Shown here one piece after another: positions 1-5,769 of a stretch of 6,944 bases of DNA (position 1 is its first letter; each line of letters opens with the position of its first letter). The notes below the pieces were generated by a model, which was given only the letters and a program-made list of their open reading frames with translations, ran no database searches and had not been told where the DNA came from. Source of the stretch: Armatimonadota bacterium (lineage in GTDB: Bacteria; Armatimonadota; Armatimonadia; Armatimonadales; Armatimonadaceae). The translations under genes and the position numbers were made by a program. Location: positions 1-6,944 of the forward strand of contig JACMMA010000147.1 of assembly GCA_014379275.1 (NCBI GenBank). The letters are read 5' to 3'.

Positions 1-49
1 CCTGAGGAGAAAGGAAATTCCCCGATCGCCATCGAGCAAGTGTGCGTCG

Positions 50-2140
50 CTATGTCGTAGCGGGCGCGGTCTGTGTTGCGGCTTTCTTCGCTCGCTTCGC
101 GCCGTACCAGAGCGTCAGGAGTACCAAGCCGGAGGTTACCATCGCACCGGTCATGCCCGCGTCCGCGCGGTCGAAGGCGAGCATCAGGAACAGGAGGGCG
201 AGATACAGCATCGAAAACAGATACATGCCGAGCGTTTCGGACCGCTCCGTGGACGTGAACAGGGCACAGGCGCGGAAGATGAGCGCGATGTTGAGGAGGA
301 CCGCGACGCCGACGTACCACGGTCCGACCAGGCCCTGCGCGAGCGGCAGGATCGAGACGATGGCAGTCAACACCGAGTACAGCGCGATCTGCAACACCGT
401 CGCCGGGACGCCGGACACGACCGGTAGCATCGGGATCTTGGCGCGGGCATAGTCGTCCTTCATCAGGATCGCGAGCGCCCAGAAATGCGCGGGGGTCCAG
501 ACGAAGATGATCGCGAACAGCCACCACGCGAGCGGCGACAGGGTATCGGTCACCGCCGCCCAGCCGACAAGCGGAGGGAATGCGCCCGCCGCGCCGCCGA
601 TCACGATGTTATGCAACGTGCGCCGCTTGAGCAGTAGTGTGTAAACGTTGACGTAGAACACCAGGCCCGCCAGCGACAGTAGCGCGGTCAAAAGGTTGGC
701 GAACGCGAACAGCACGGCGAACGATAGCACGGCGAGTGTCAACCCGAAGAACAATGCGTTGCGCGACGATATCCGTTCGGTGATGATCGGGCGGTTCGCG
801 GTACGTTTCATCAAACCGTCGATGTCGCGGTCCACGACCATATTGATCGCACCCGCCGCGCCCGCCGACAGGTACCCGCCGATCAGCACGGCGAGTAGCG
901 ATTGCCAGCCGGGAAAGCCGCCCGCCGCCATAAACATCGGCATGACCGCGGTGACGAGCAGAAGACTGTTGACCTTCGGCTTTGTGAGAATCACGTAGTC
1001 ACGCCAGACGGCTCGCGGGCGCGTCGCAAGAGGAAGCCCCCCGTCCCCCAGTTCTGGCGGAGCTAGAGGGGACACGGGCAAGCGTACCTCCCCCATTTCC
1101 GGCTCCCCCGGAATTGAAGGCGGGGGGGCTAAAACCGCTAATTCCACGCGGGGGACCGACACCGCGAACGCCGAGACGGTGAGCAGGACCGCGCCGATCC
1201 AGACCAGGTCGCCGAGTAGCAGGTGGATGATCTGCATCCACACCGGTGCTTTCAGATAAACGTTCAAGCCGCCGACCGCCATCTGTGTGACGAACAAGCC
1301 GGTAAGGAAAATCGCGTACCGCTGGGTGTGCGCGGACGGGCGCAGGTGCGCGGTTAAGCCGGAGATGAGGACGATATACAGTCCGACCGAACCGGCGATA
1401 TACGGGTGCAACGTCCGCAACTTTTGCAGGAAGTGCGCGGTCGGCGAAAGCGACTGCGCCATCGCATCGGCGTGGTCCCGTACCGGGAACAGGGTGTCGC
1501 CGAGCGCAGTGATCGCGCCGGACGCGCCGAGCGCGATCATGAACACGAACACGAGGAACAAACCCGCGCCGATCGCACCCTGACCGCGCAGCTTGATCGT
1601 TTCCTTGCCACTCGCCCACCACGCCGAAAGCGTCAGGGCGGTGAGCAGAAAGAACGTGTTGACCAGATGCAGAACCATCCAAATGGCGCGAGCGACGGTC
1701 GGGTTATCGGCAACGTACCCTTTTTTGACCAGCACCGCGCCGATGAGACCCTCCAGCCCGGTGAGTATCAGCGACGCGATTAGTGCGCCCTTGACCGGGT
1801 GGTTCTTCTGCCGCCAAAAGACGACGAAGCCGAGTACGACGAGCGCCAGCACAAACAACCCGTCCAGGCCAGAAACGAGGCGGTGCGTGTACTCGATGAC
1901 GCGGGCGACGGAGGGAGCGGTCGGGATGTACTCGCCGTCACACAGGGGCCAGTGCGCCCCGCAACCGTCGCCGGAGCGCGTTGCGCGAACCACGGTCCCG
2001 ATGATGATCACGAACAGGTTGTAAAACAGGACGAACCAGGCGAAACGCGACACGAACGTCGGCAGACCGCCGCGCGGTGCGGACGAGTCCGGCACATCGG
2101 GTTCGGTTGGCCTGTCTAAGGATCGTGTAGAAGCAAACAT
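50..2140 (-). CDS. ctaAB: Fused heme A synthase (CtaA/COX15) - heme O synthase (CtaB, protoheme IX farnesyltransferase)
   Basis: Bifunctional membrane protein of 696 residues from the chosen ATG. The C-terminal half should farnesylate protoheme IX to heme O, and the N-terminal half should oxidise heme O to heme A for an aa3-type oxidase. N-terminal CtaA domain (about residues 29-330): a GTVVRATRSG motif, a CX6C cysteine pair (C60, C67) in the first external loop as in Bacillus CtaA, EYTHR with H86, then H158, H245 (LHPYIA) and H306, so all four expected heme-ligand histidines are present. A Pro/Gly-rich linker (about 335-372) follows. C-terminal UbiA-type domain (about 376-690): TKPKVNSLLLVTA, the NxxxDxxxD motif (N433, D437, D441), the TANRP motif and DDYARAKIPMLPVV near 562. 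No stop or frameshift separates the halves. The start is uncertain: the frame is open to 2257, with ATGs at 2257, 2224 and 2209, but those add a poorly hydrophobic extension and the 2257 ATG overlaps a TATAAT. No start has a convincing ribosome site. Product confident, start not. Confidence 0.95.
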   Translation of the reverse strand: MFASTRSLDRPTEPDVPDSSAPRGGLPTFVSRFAWFVLFYNLFVIIIGTVVRATRSGDGCGAHWPLCDGEYIPTAPSVARVIEYTHRLVSGLDGLFVLALVVLGFVVFWRQKNHPVKGALIASLILTGLEGLIGAVLVKKGYVADNPTVARAIWMVLHLVNTFFLLTALTLSAWWASGKETIKLRGQGAIGAGLFLVFVFMIALGASGAITALGDTLFPVRDHADAMAQSLSPTAHFLQKLRTLHPYIAGSVGLYIVLISGLTAHLRPSAHTQRYAIFLTGLFVTQMAVGGLNVYLKAPVWMQIIHLLLGDLVWIGAVLLTVSAFAVSVPRVELAVLAPPPSIPGEPEMGEVRLPVSPLAPPELGDGGLPLATRPRAVWRDYVILTKPKVNSLLLVTAVMPMFMAAGGFPGWQSLLAVLIGGYLSAGAAGAINMVVDRDIDGLMKRTANRPIITERISSRNALFFGLTLAVLSFAVLFAFANLLTALLSLAGLVFYVNVYTLLLKRRTLHNIVIGGAAGAFPPLVGWAAVTDTLSPLAWWLFAIIFVWTPAHFWALAILMKDDYARAKIPMLPVVSGVPATVLQIALYSVLTAIVSILPLAQGLVGPWYVGVAVLLNIALIFRACALFTSTERSETLGMYLFSMLYLALLFLMLAFDRADAGMTGAMVTSGLVLLTLWYGAKRAKKAATQTAPATT
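1035..1130. repeat. 96-bp imperfect palindromic element inside the ctaA-ctaB linker
   Basis: The two ends are inverted copies: the plus strand begins AGCCCCCC at 1035 and the minus strand begins AGCCCCCC at 1130. Reading inward from each end, 22 of the first 29 bases agree, including CA-TTC-GG-GGAGC in the same register. The centre carries GGGG (1068-1071) facing CCCC, so the stem can continue with a bulge. The length is exactly 32 codons, and the coding strand reads through as a proline-, glycine- and glutamate-rich stretch (PPPSIPGEPEMGE, then SPLAPPELGDGG) unlike the hydrophobic protein on either side. I see no clear target-site duplication and no second copy in this window. Palindromic shape, length divisible by three and low-complexity coding content match the class of in-frame palindromic elements such as those of Rickettsia. 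Membership in any named family is not shown. Confidence 0.7.
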
Positions 2141-2255
2141 TTCGTGTGTTGTGGGATCGGTTCCGACACCGATTTTCCCTTCCTCTATGATACACGATAG
2201 CCGTACCATCGCCCCCCAGGACATTGTGAAATCCGGCACAAATTTTCGCGGCAAC

Positions 2256-2261
2256 ATTATA
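2256..2261 (-). promoter_or_regulatory. Candidate -10 box for ctaAB
   Basis: The minus strand reads TATAAT here, a perfect -10 hexamer. No good -35 hexamer lies 16-18 bp upstream (the best is GCAACG-like). If it is used, transcription would begin near 2249, which makes the ATG at 2257 impossible as a start and leaves 2224, 2209 or 2140. Support is moderate to low because only one hexamer is convincing. Confidence 0.35.
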
Positions 2262-2426
2262 AGCCGCGGTGCGAATCGCGTTGCGACGTACCAGGGCCGC
2301 TTTTCGCATATGCAGAAAGAAGTTCTTCATGGCTTTTCCGGTTATCCGTTCCGGGGCGTAGTGTCTCCCGCGAAGGCAAACAGTTTCAACAAAGGCAAAC
2401 AATTTTTTGCTTTATCTATTGTGATT

Positions 2427-2451
2427 CCGTGACAGCAAAACACGGTCACGG
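2427..2451. promoter_or_regulatory. Inverted repeat framing the promoter spacer (candidate operator)
   Basis: CCGTGAC (2427-2433) and GTCACGG (2445-2451) are perfect 7-bp inverted copies separated by 11 bp. The left half overlaps the -35 box, and the right half ends one base before the TATAAT. A dimeric regulator bound here would block RNA polymerase, so repression is the simplest reading. The half-site centres are 18 bp apart. No regulator gene is visible nearby, so the binding protein is unknown. Confidence 0.55.
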
Positions 2452-2457
2452 TATAAT
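2429..2457 (+). promoter_or_regulatory. Sigma-70-type promoter for the zinc-ribbon operon
   Basis: A -35 box GTGACA (2429-2434, one mismatch to TTGACA), a 17-bp spacer and a perfect -10 box TATAAT (2452-2457) form the best promoter in the window. The predicted start point is about 2464, leaving a leader of roughly 54 nt before the ATG at 2518. Confidence 0.75.
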
Positions 2458-2517
2458 AAATACGGACAAGACACGCGCAATTAGAGGGCAAACAGATTCA
2501 GTAGAGGGAGTGTTTAG

Positions 2518-2856
2518 ATGAGTGTACTAATTGCAGAACGAGCAACGACAATAAAGAGTTTCACCCCCGCGCCGCGCTCCAAGGAACACGACGTAACGGG
2601 TGTCGAAATACCGGTGATTCCGGATGAGGCGCGCCGGGTGTTGGACCGGAACGGGTTCCAACTGGCGATGGGGGCGGTCCCGGAACGCGAGGACGAACGT
2701 CCCCCGGAAGAGATCGTGCGCGGTCGTTGCCCCGAATGCGGCGACGAACTGGTCGCCAACATGTACTGGCACGCCGAGCGCGGCTACCTGTTGCGCTACG
2801 AATGCTGGGAAGGGCTCCTGCCGGAAGGCCGGTGCCGATTTTACGCGGTACCGTAA
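2518..2856 (+). CDS. Small zinc-ribbon protein of unknown function
   Basis: A 112-residue soluble protein that I do not recognise as a named family. The N-terminal 60 residues are polar and probably partly disordered, with a VIPDEARRVLDRNGFQLAMG helix-like stretch. The C-terminal half carries CPEC (C71, C74), then C96 in YECWEG and C106 in GRCRFY, a CX2C-X21-C-X9-C spacing that could bind one zinc as a zinc ribbon. The segment between the cysteine pairs (NMYWHAERGYLLRYE) looks like the beta-hairpin of such a fold. The start is well supported: AGAGGGAG at 2503-2510 sits 7 nt before the ATG. It is the first gene after a good promoter and lies 98 bp upstream of a second unknown gene on the same strand, so the two are probably co-transcribed. 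Zinc binding and any nucleic-acid role are inference. Confidence 0.85.
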   Translation: MSVLIAERATTIKSFTPAPRSKEHDVTGVEIPVIPDEARRVLDRNGFQLAMGAVPEREDERPPEEIVRGRCPECGDELVANMYWHAERGYLLRYECWEGLLPEGRCRFYAVP

Positions 2857-2861
2857 GGTTT

Positions 2862-2930
2862 CAGGTGTCGGAAAAGGTTCGTGTTGCCGTGCCATTCGCG
2901 GCGATCTCTTATCCGGATATCCGGCACCTG
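2862..2930 (+). repeat. Palindromes in the gap between the two unknown genes
   Basis: An 11-base arm at 2862-2872 (CAGGTGTCGGA) matches the reverse complement of 2920-2930 (TCCGGCACCTG) except at one position, which would be a G-U pair in RNA. It encloses a 47-nt loop. A perfect 12-bp palindrome, CCGGATATCCGG, lies at 2913-2924 and overlaps the right arm, so the two structures compete. They sit between the stop codon of the first gene and the ribosome site of the second. Neither is followed by a T-run, so this is not a terminator. An RNA-processing, translational-control or protein-binding site is possible. Confidence 0.45.
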
Positions 2931-2954
2931 TCGTAACGAGAAAGGCTTAGTGTA

Positions 2955-3650
2955 ATGAGTGTAGGAACTGTAGATACGATGGCTCGCGCGGACGGCGCGA
3001 CGAACAGCGGGCGCGAACTGAACCGGGTGCAGATTTTTAAACAGGTGACGAAGGATCGCCTCCTGGATGTCGGCGATATGCTTTCGCTCGATGCGCGCCG
3101 AAACAAGATCTCGATCTCGCTGGTGGCGTTCGACGAGGATTATCACGCGACCACGCGTGTGCGACACTATGTGGATGTCGCCGATGCGAAACTGGTCTGC
3201 TACGATATTCTGAACGGATTTTTCACCGAGTGGGCCGATCACAAGGGTTCGGCGGCGCGGGGTGGCGGAGTTTCTGGCGGTGAGGGTAACGCGGAGGGGT
3301 TGCAGGCGCGGGTACTGACGATCCGCAAAGACCCGAAATATCGGCAGCCCTATGTCATCAAAGTGGATAACGGCGTCGGGGAGCAACTGCCCGGCGGCGC
3401 GGTGAAGATGGCGGAGATGACGGACTCGCTGACGATGCTCCTTTCGGAGTGGGATGCGCGCAAGATGGCTTTGACGATCATGGATTACATCCGTGATTGG
3501 GAGACGATCAACTTCCGCAAACGGCAGGAAGCACAAACGCAGATCATTCCGCTCCCCGGCGCGGAAGTCGGAAGCGGTTCCGGCGACGGCGACGCGGTGG
3601 CGACACCCGCCCTGTCGAAGAATCGCTACGCCCGTGCCGCAGCAAACTAG
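2955..3650 (+). CDS. Uncharacterised 231-residue protein, second gene of the zinc-ribbon operon
   Basis: I do not recognise a named family. There is no signal peptide or membrane segment, so it should be cytoplasmic. Two similar blocks can be seen. The first (about 25-95) has strands ISISLVAFD and RVRHYVDVADAKLVCYDIL, ending in a helix. The second (about 117-182) has RVLTIRKD and YVIKVD, a glycine-rich turn (NGVGEQLPGGAVK), then MLLSEWDARKMALTIMDYIRDW as a helix. They are joined by a Gly/Ala/Ser linker at 98-114, and a low-complexity tail (201-231) follows. A strands-then-helix layout repeated twice recalls some ssDNA-binding folds, but I see no decisive motif. The start is supported by GAGAAAGG at 2938-2945, 9 nt before the ATG. 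This gene and the one before it both begin ATGAGTGTA. A strong terminator follows 15 bp after the stop. Confidence 0.85.
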   Translation: MSVGTVDTMARADGATNSGRELNRVQIFKQVTKDRLLDVGDMLSLDARRNKISISLVAFDEDYHATTRVRHYVDVADAKLVCYDILNGFFTEWADHKGSAARGGGVSGGEGNAEGLQARVLTIRKDPKYRQPYVIKVDNGVGEQLPGGAVKMAEMTDSLTMLLSEWDARKMALTIMDYIRDWETINFRKRQEAQTQIIPLPGAEVGSGSGDGDAVATPALSKNRYARAAAN

Positions 3651-3665
3651 AAATTGTCCGCGGCG

Positions 3666-3708
3666 AGAACGCCTCACTCTGTGCGTACAGAGTGAGGGCG
3701 TTCTTGTT
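3666..3708 (+). terminator. Intrinsic terminator of the zinc-ribbon operon
   Basis: A 17-nt left arm (3666-3682) pairs with 3687-3704 around a GCGT loop, with a single bulged G (GAGGGCG against CGCCTC). It is followed by TTGTT. The T-run is short, but the stem is long and almost perfect. The opposite strand has no T-run after the stem, so it works best for the plus strand. It begins 15 bp after the stop codon at 3650. Confidence 0.85.
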
Positions 3709-3729
3709 CATTGGCATCTGGCGAATGTT

Positions 3730-4239
3730 TTATTTCGCGTCTTTGCCCGTCGCCCAGGCGACTAACCCGCCGGTGTCGGCGAGATAATCGAAGGTGGCGC
3801 GGACTAGCACAAGGTGAGCGTCAAGAAGGAGTATCGTGTCGGTGGGCGCGGGGGTGCCGTCGCGGCGGCGACCGGCCCGGCTGTGCGAAGGAGACTCGAC
3901 GAGCGCACTGAGCGTACCGGCGTGCAGATTGATGGCCGTGTCGAGGTTCGGCACTATGGGTGGGATATTGGTCGGGTCGGCTTCGCGGGCTAAATCGTCG
4001 GTACTGTGATGTCCGGCGATAGTGAGGGCAGTATGGGCGTGGCGGCCGCATCCCCAGAAAAAAAGAGGGACGTTGACTGCGATCTGAGTGAACACGGGCT
4101 CGATGTGCAGTGTGCCCTGGATAAGTATCGAAATACCAGGCAGCCCGCCACTGACGATGTGGTTGCCGTTCAATAGCATGTTGAAGCTGGCAGCGAGTAG
4201 AAGGCACCCGAGCGCGATCTGCAAGTAATCCCACGCCAA
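3730..4239 (-). pseudogene. Decayed YitT-family (DUF161) membrane protein
   Basis: The reading frame (169 codons from a TTG) begins like a YitT protein: a hydrophobic first segment with YLQIALG and N20, then VSGGLPGIS (29-37) and NVPLF (56-60), all in the expected order. After residue 65 the match collapses. Later fragments still resemble the family: a TPAPTDT piece (129-135) where YitT has a GGTD motif, LLLDAHLVL (137-145), and GLVAWATGK near the end. The glycine-rich block and several membrane segments are lost, and the C-terminal DUF2179 domain is missing. Typical members are about 280 residues. The frame stays open 43 codons upstream to a TGA at 4369-4371 with no ATG, GTG or TTG and no ribosome site there. 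The neighbouring frame has VSFAQPG near the glycine-rich block, which hints at compensating frameshifts. A short functional variant is possible but less likely. Confidence 0.6.
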
Positions 4240-4436
4240 CTCTTGCCAGGGATGCGGCTTCCGTTCCGTCGTGCGAGCACGACGCCCGTCGGATGGAGGG
4301 GGCGTCGTCAGCTCCCGTAAAGGAAATACGTTTCCGGAAGTTGCATCGGAATTATCGCTTTGCTGGCGTCAAGAAACATGACGACCGACGGCAGGTGAAT
4401 CCTCTCTCGAATTCTCCGGGATCGGGTTCACCGGGG
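4240..4436. other. Non-coding stretch with overlapping hairpins
   Basis: No gene is seen. CGTCGTGC (4267-4274) and GCACGACG (4277-4284) form a perfect 8-bp inverted repeat. The right arm, as ACGACGCCC (4279-4287), can instead pair with GGGCGTCGT (4300-4308), so two hairpins exclude each other. A small GGAAA/TTTCC hairpin lies at 4322-4335. Part of this stretch is probably the lost 5' end of the neighbouring YitT remnant. Confidence 0.4.
4394..4432. promoter_or_regulatory. Inverted repeat overlapping the -35 box (candidate operator)
   Basis: GGTGAATCC (4394-4402) and GGGTTCACC (4424-4432) are inverted copies with one mismatch, 21 bp apart. The right half covers the -35 hexamer. The half-sites are about 30 bp centre to centre, close to three helical turns. 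A regulator binding here could control the gene. None is identifiable. Confidence 0.4.
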
Positions 4437-4455
4437 TATAATCCCCCGCTATAAT
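4427..4455 (+). promoter_or_regulatory. Promoter of the threonine ammonia-lyase gene
   Basis: TTCACC (4427-4432), a 17-bp spacer and TATAAT (4450-4455) make a credible sigma-70-type promoter. The predicted start is about 4462, giving a leader of about 60 nt. A second perfect TATAAT lies at 4437-4442 but lacks a -35 partner at the right distance. Confidence 0.6.
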
Positions 4456-4524
4456 TTTAGCCAGGGTGGCGGTTCCTGGAGATTCCTTGGCGTCGCTGGC
4501 GTGTTGGCGGTTAAATATTCTTCT

Positions 4525-5766
4525 ATGAGCGATTTTCCCCGCGCGGTGTTTCTGGATGGCATCCAAGCAGCATACCCTTTTTTGCGCGAACGCGTGAGGC
4601 ATACACCGCTCATCGAGTCCGGGGGTGTTTCCGAGCGGGCGAATTGCGCCGCGTTCGGCGCGTCGCTCCGCTTGAAGATGGAGAATCAGCAACGCACCGG
4701 GGCGTTCAAGATTCGGGGGGCGACCTGGAAAGTCGCTTCCCTCACCGACGCGGAGAAGGCGCGTGGCGTCGTTTCCGCGTCGGCGGGAAATCATGGGCAG
4801 GGGGTGGCGCTAGCGGCACGAGACGCCGGGGTTCTCGCGACGGTGTTTGTGCCGCGTACGGCGAGCATCGCCAAAATCGCCGCAATGGAGGGGTATGGTG
4901 CGACGGTACGTTTGGACGGCGCGGAGTTTTCGGACGCCGATTTCGCCGCCAGAGCGTACGCCCTGGAAACGGGCGCGACGTTTATCCCGGCGTTCGACGA
5001 TGACGCGGTGATTACCGGGCAGGGTTCGCTCGGCATGGAACTGTTCGCCGACGCGCCGGATGTGGACACAGTAATCGTTCCCATCGGCGGCGGGGGATTG
5101 TTCGCGGGGGTGGCGACCGCGCTCAAGGAGACCAACCCGAAGATACGACTCATCGGCGTGCAAGCCGAGGGCGCGGACGCCGCGGCGCGTTCGTTCGCGG
5201 CGGGGCGTCTCGTGCCGCGTATCGAACCAGTGGACACGCTCGCGGACGGCATCGCGGTCAAGTCACCGTCGCCGCGCACCTGGGAGTACATTCAGCACTA
5301 CGCGGACGCCGTCGTGACGGTGGCGGACACCTTCATCGCCGAAGCGATCCTGCTCCTGCTTTCGCGCACAAAAAATCTGGTCGAACCGAGCGGCGCGGCG
5401 AGCCTCGCCGCGCTACTGTCGCAACCGCATCTGGCACAGGGAAAAACGATCTGCCTTCTCTGCGGCGGCAATCTGGACCTGCGTCTCCTGTCCGATCTGA
5501 TCGAACGCGGTTTGATCCGCACCCACCGTTATTTCCGGTTCGTGTCGGCATGCGGTGACAAACCAGGCGGCCTGGCATCGCTTTTGACGGAAGTTGCGGC
5601 AGGCGGCGGGAACGTGATCGAAGTGATCCACAACCGGCTATCGGCGTCGGTCCCCTATGGGCGCGCGGGCGTAGATCTGCTGGTCGAAGTCCGCGACGAG
5701 AAACACATCGCGGACTTGACGAACCGATTGGAGGAGCGGGGCTACCCGGTCACCCGCCTGTCGTGA
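4525..5766 (+). CDS. ilvA: Threonine ammonia-lyase (threonine dehydratase) with C-terminal ACT domain
   Basis: A PLP-dependent fold-type II enzyme that deaminates L-threonine to 2-oxobutanoate and ammonia, the first step of isoleucine synthesis, in the cytoplasm. From the chosen ATG it has 413 residues, as in the medium-length family with a single ACT domain. Motifs in order: ENQQRTGAFKIRGA with the Schiff-base lysine K62, SAGNHGQG at 86-93, the phosphate-binding GGGG loop at 188-191, LADGIAV near 240-246, EPSGAA from 287 and CGGN at 313-316 near the cofactor ring. The region from about 339 to the end (RYFRFVSACGDKPGGLASLL onward) is the ACT domain, so amino-acid feedback control is likely. 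Start: the frame also allows GTG at 4501, eight codons earlier, but neither start has a clear ribosome site. ATG 4525 fits homologous N-termini. Biosynthetic against catabolic use cannot be settled from sequence, and a serine dehydratase activity is possible. Confidence 0.93.
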   Translation: MSDFPRAVFLDGIQAAYPFLRERVRHTPLIESGGVSERANCAAFGASLRLKMENQQRTGAFKIRGATWKVASLTDAEKARGVVSASAGNHGQGVALAARDAGVLATVFVPRTASIAKIAAMEGYGATVRLDGAEFSDADFAARAYALETGATFIPAFDDDAVITGQGSLGMELFADAPDVDTVIVPIGGGGLFAGVATALKETNPKIRLIGVQAEGADAAARSFAAGRLVPRIEPVDTLADGIAVKSPSPRTWEYIQHYADAVVTVADTFIAEAILLLLSRTKNLVEPSGAASLAALLSQPHLAQGKTICLLCGGNLDLRLLSDLIERGLIRTHRYFRFVSACGDKPGGLASLLTEVAAGGGNVIEVIHNRLSASVPYGRAGVDLLVEVRDEKHIADLTNRLEERGYPVTRLS

Positions 5767-5769
5767 CGG

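Larger units (their letters stand above)
2375..2500 (+). repeat. Three direct copies of GGCAAACA around the promoter
   Basis: Copies lie at 2375-2382, 2394-2401 and 2487-2494. The first and third extend to a 14-mer that agrees at 13 positions (GGCAAACAGTTTCA against GGCAAACAGATTCA). The first two are upstream of the promoter and 19 bp apart. The third is in the transcribed leader. They could be activator sites or simple chance in a short AT-richer stretch. Confidence 0.35.
2141..2517. other. Divergent intergenic control region
   Basis: This 377-bp gap separates two genes that point away from each other. It holds the candidate ctaAB -10 box near the left, a strong plus-strand promoter with an inverted repeat near the right, and three copies of the 8-mer GGCAAACA. 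The stretch 2380-2420 is noticeably AT-rich compared with the coding DNA. Open frames crossing the gap on either strand show no recognisable protein or ribosome site, and I do not regard them as genes. Confidence 0.6.

Noticed and set aside
1..32. Minus-strand ATG at 32-30 opening a frame to the window edge (MAIGEFPFSS), possibly the next gene after ctaAB.
   Set aside because: Only ten codons are visible, with no clear ribosome site and no recognisable motif.
999..1682. A long minus-strand open frame inside ctaAB.
   Set aside because: It is an off-frame of high-GC coding DNA with Arg/Pro-rich content. The CtaAB frame carries all conserved motifs.
2141..2257. N-terminal extension of CtaAB from upstream ATGs.
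   Set aside because: The extra 39 residues resemble no family N-terminus, and the first ATG overlaps a TATAAT. It is noted as an alternative rather than adopted.
2151..2432. A 93-codon plus-strand open frame in the intergenic gap.
   Set aside because: It has no ribosome site and no motif, and it crosses promoter-like AT-rich DNA.
4462..4485. AGGGTGG followed by GGTTCC in the ilvA leader, reminiscent of a T-box.
   Set aside because: The conserved NACCGCG part is missing, the leader is only about 60 nt, and there is no terminator-antiterminator pair.
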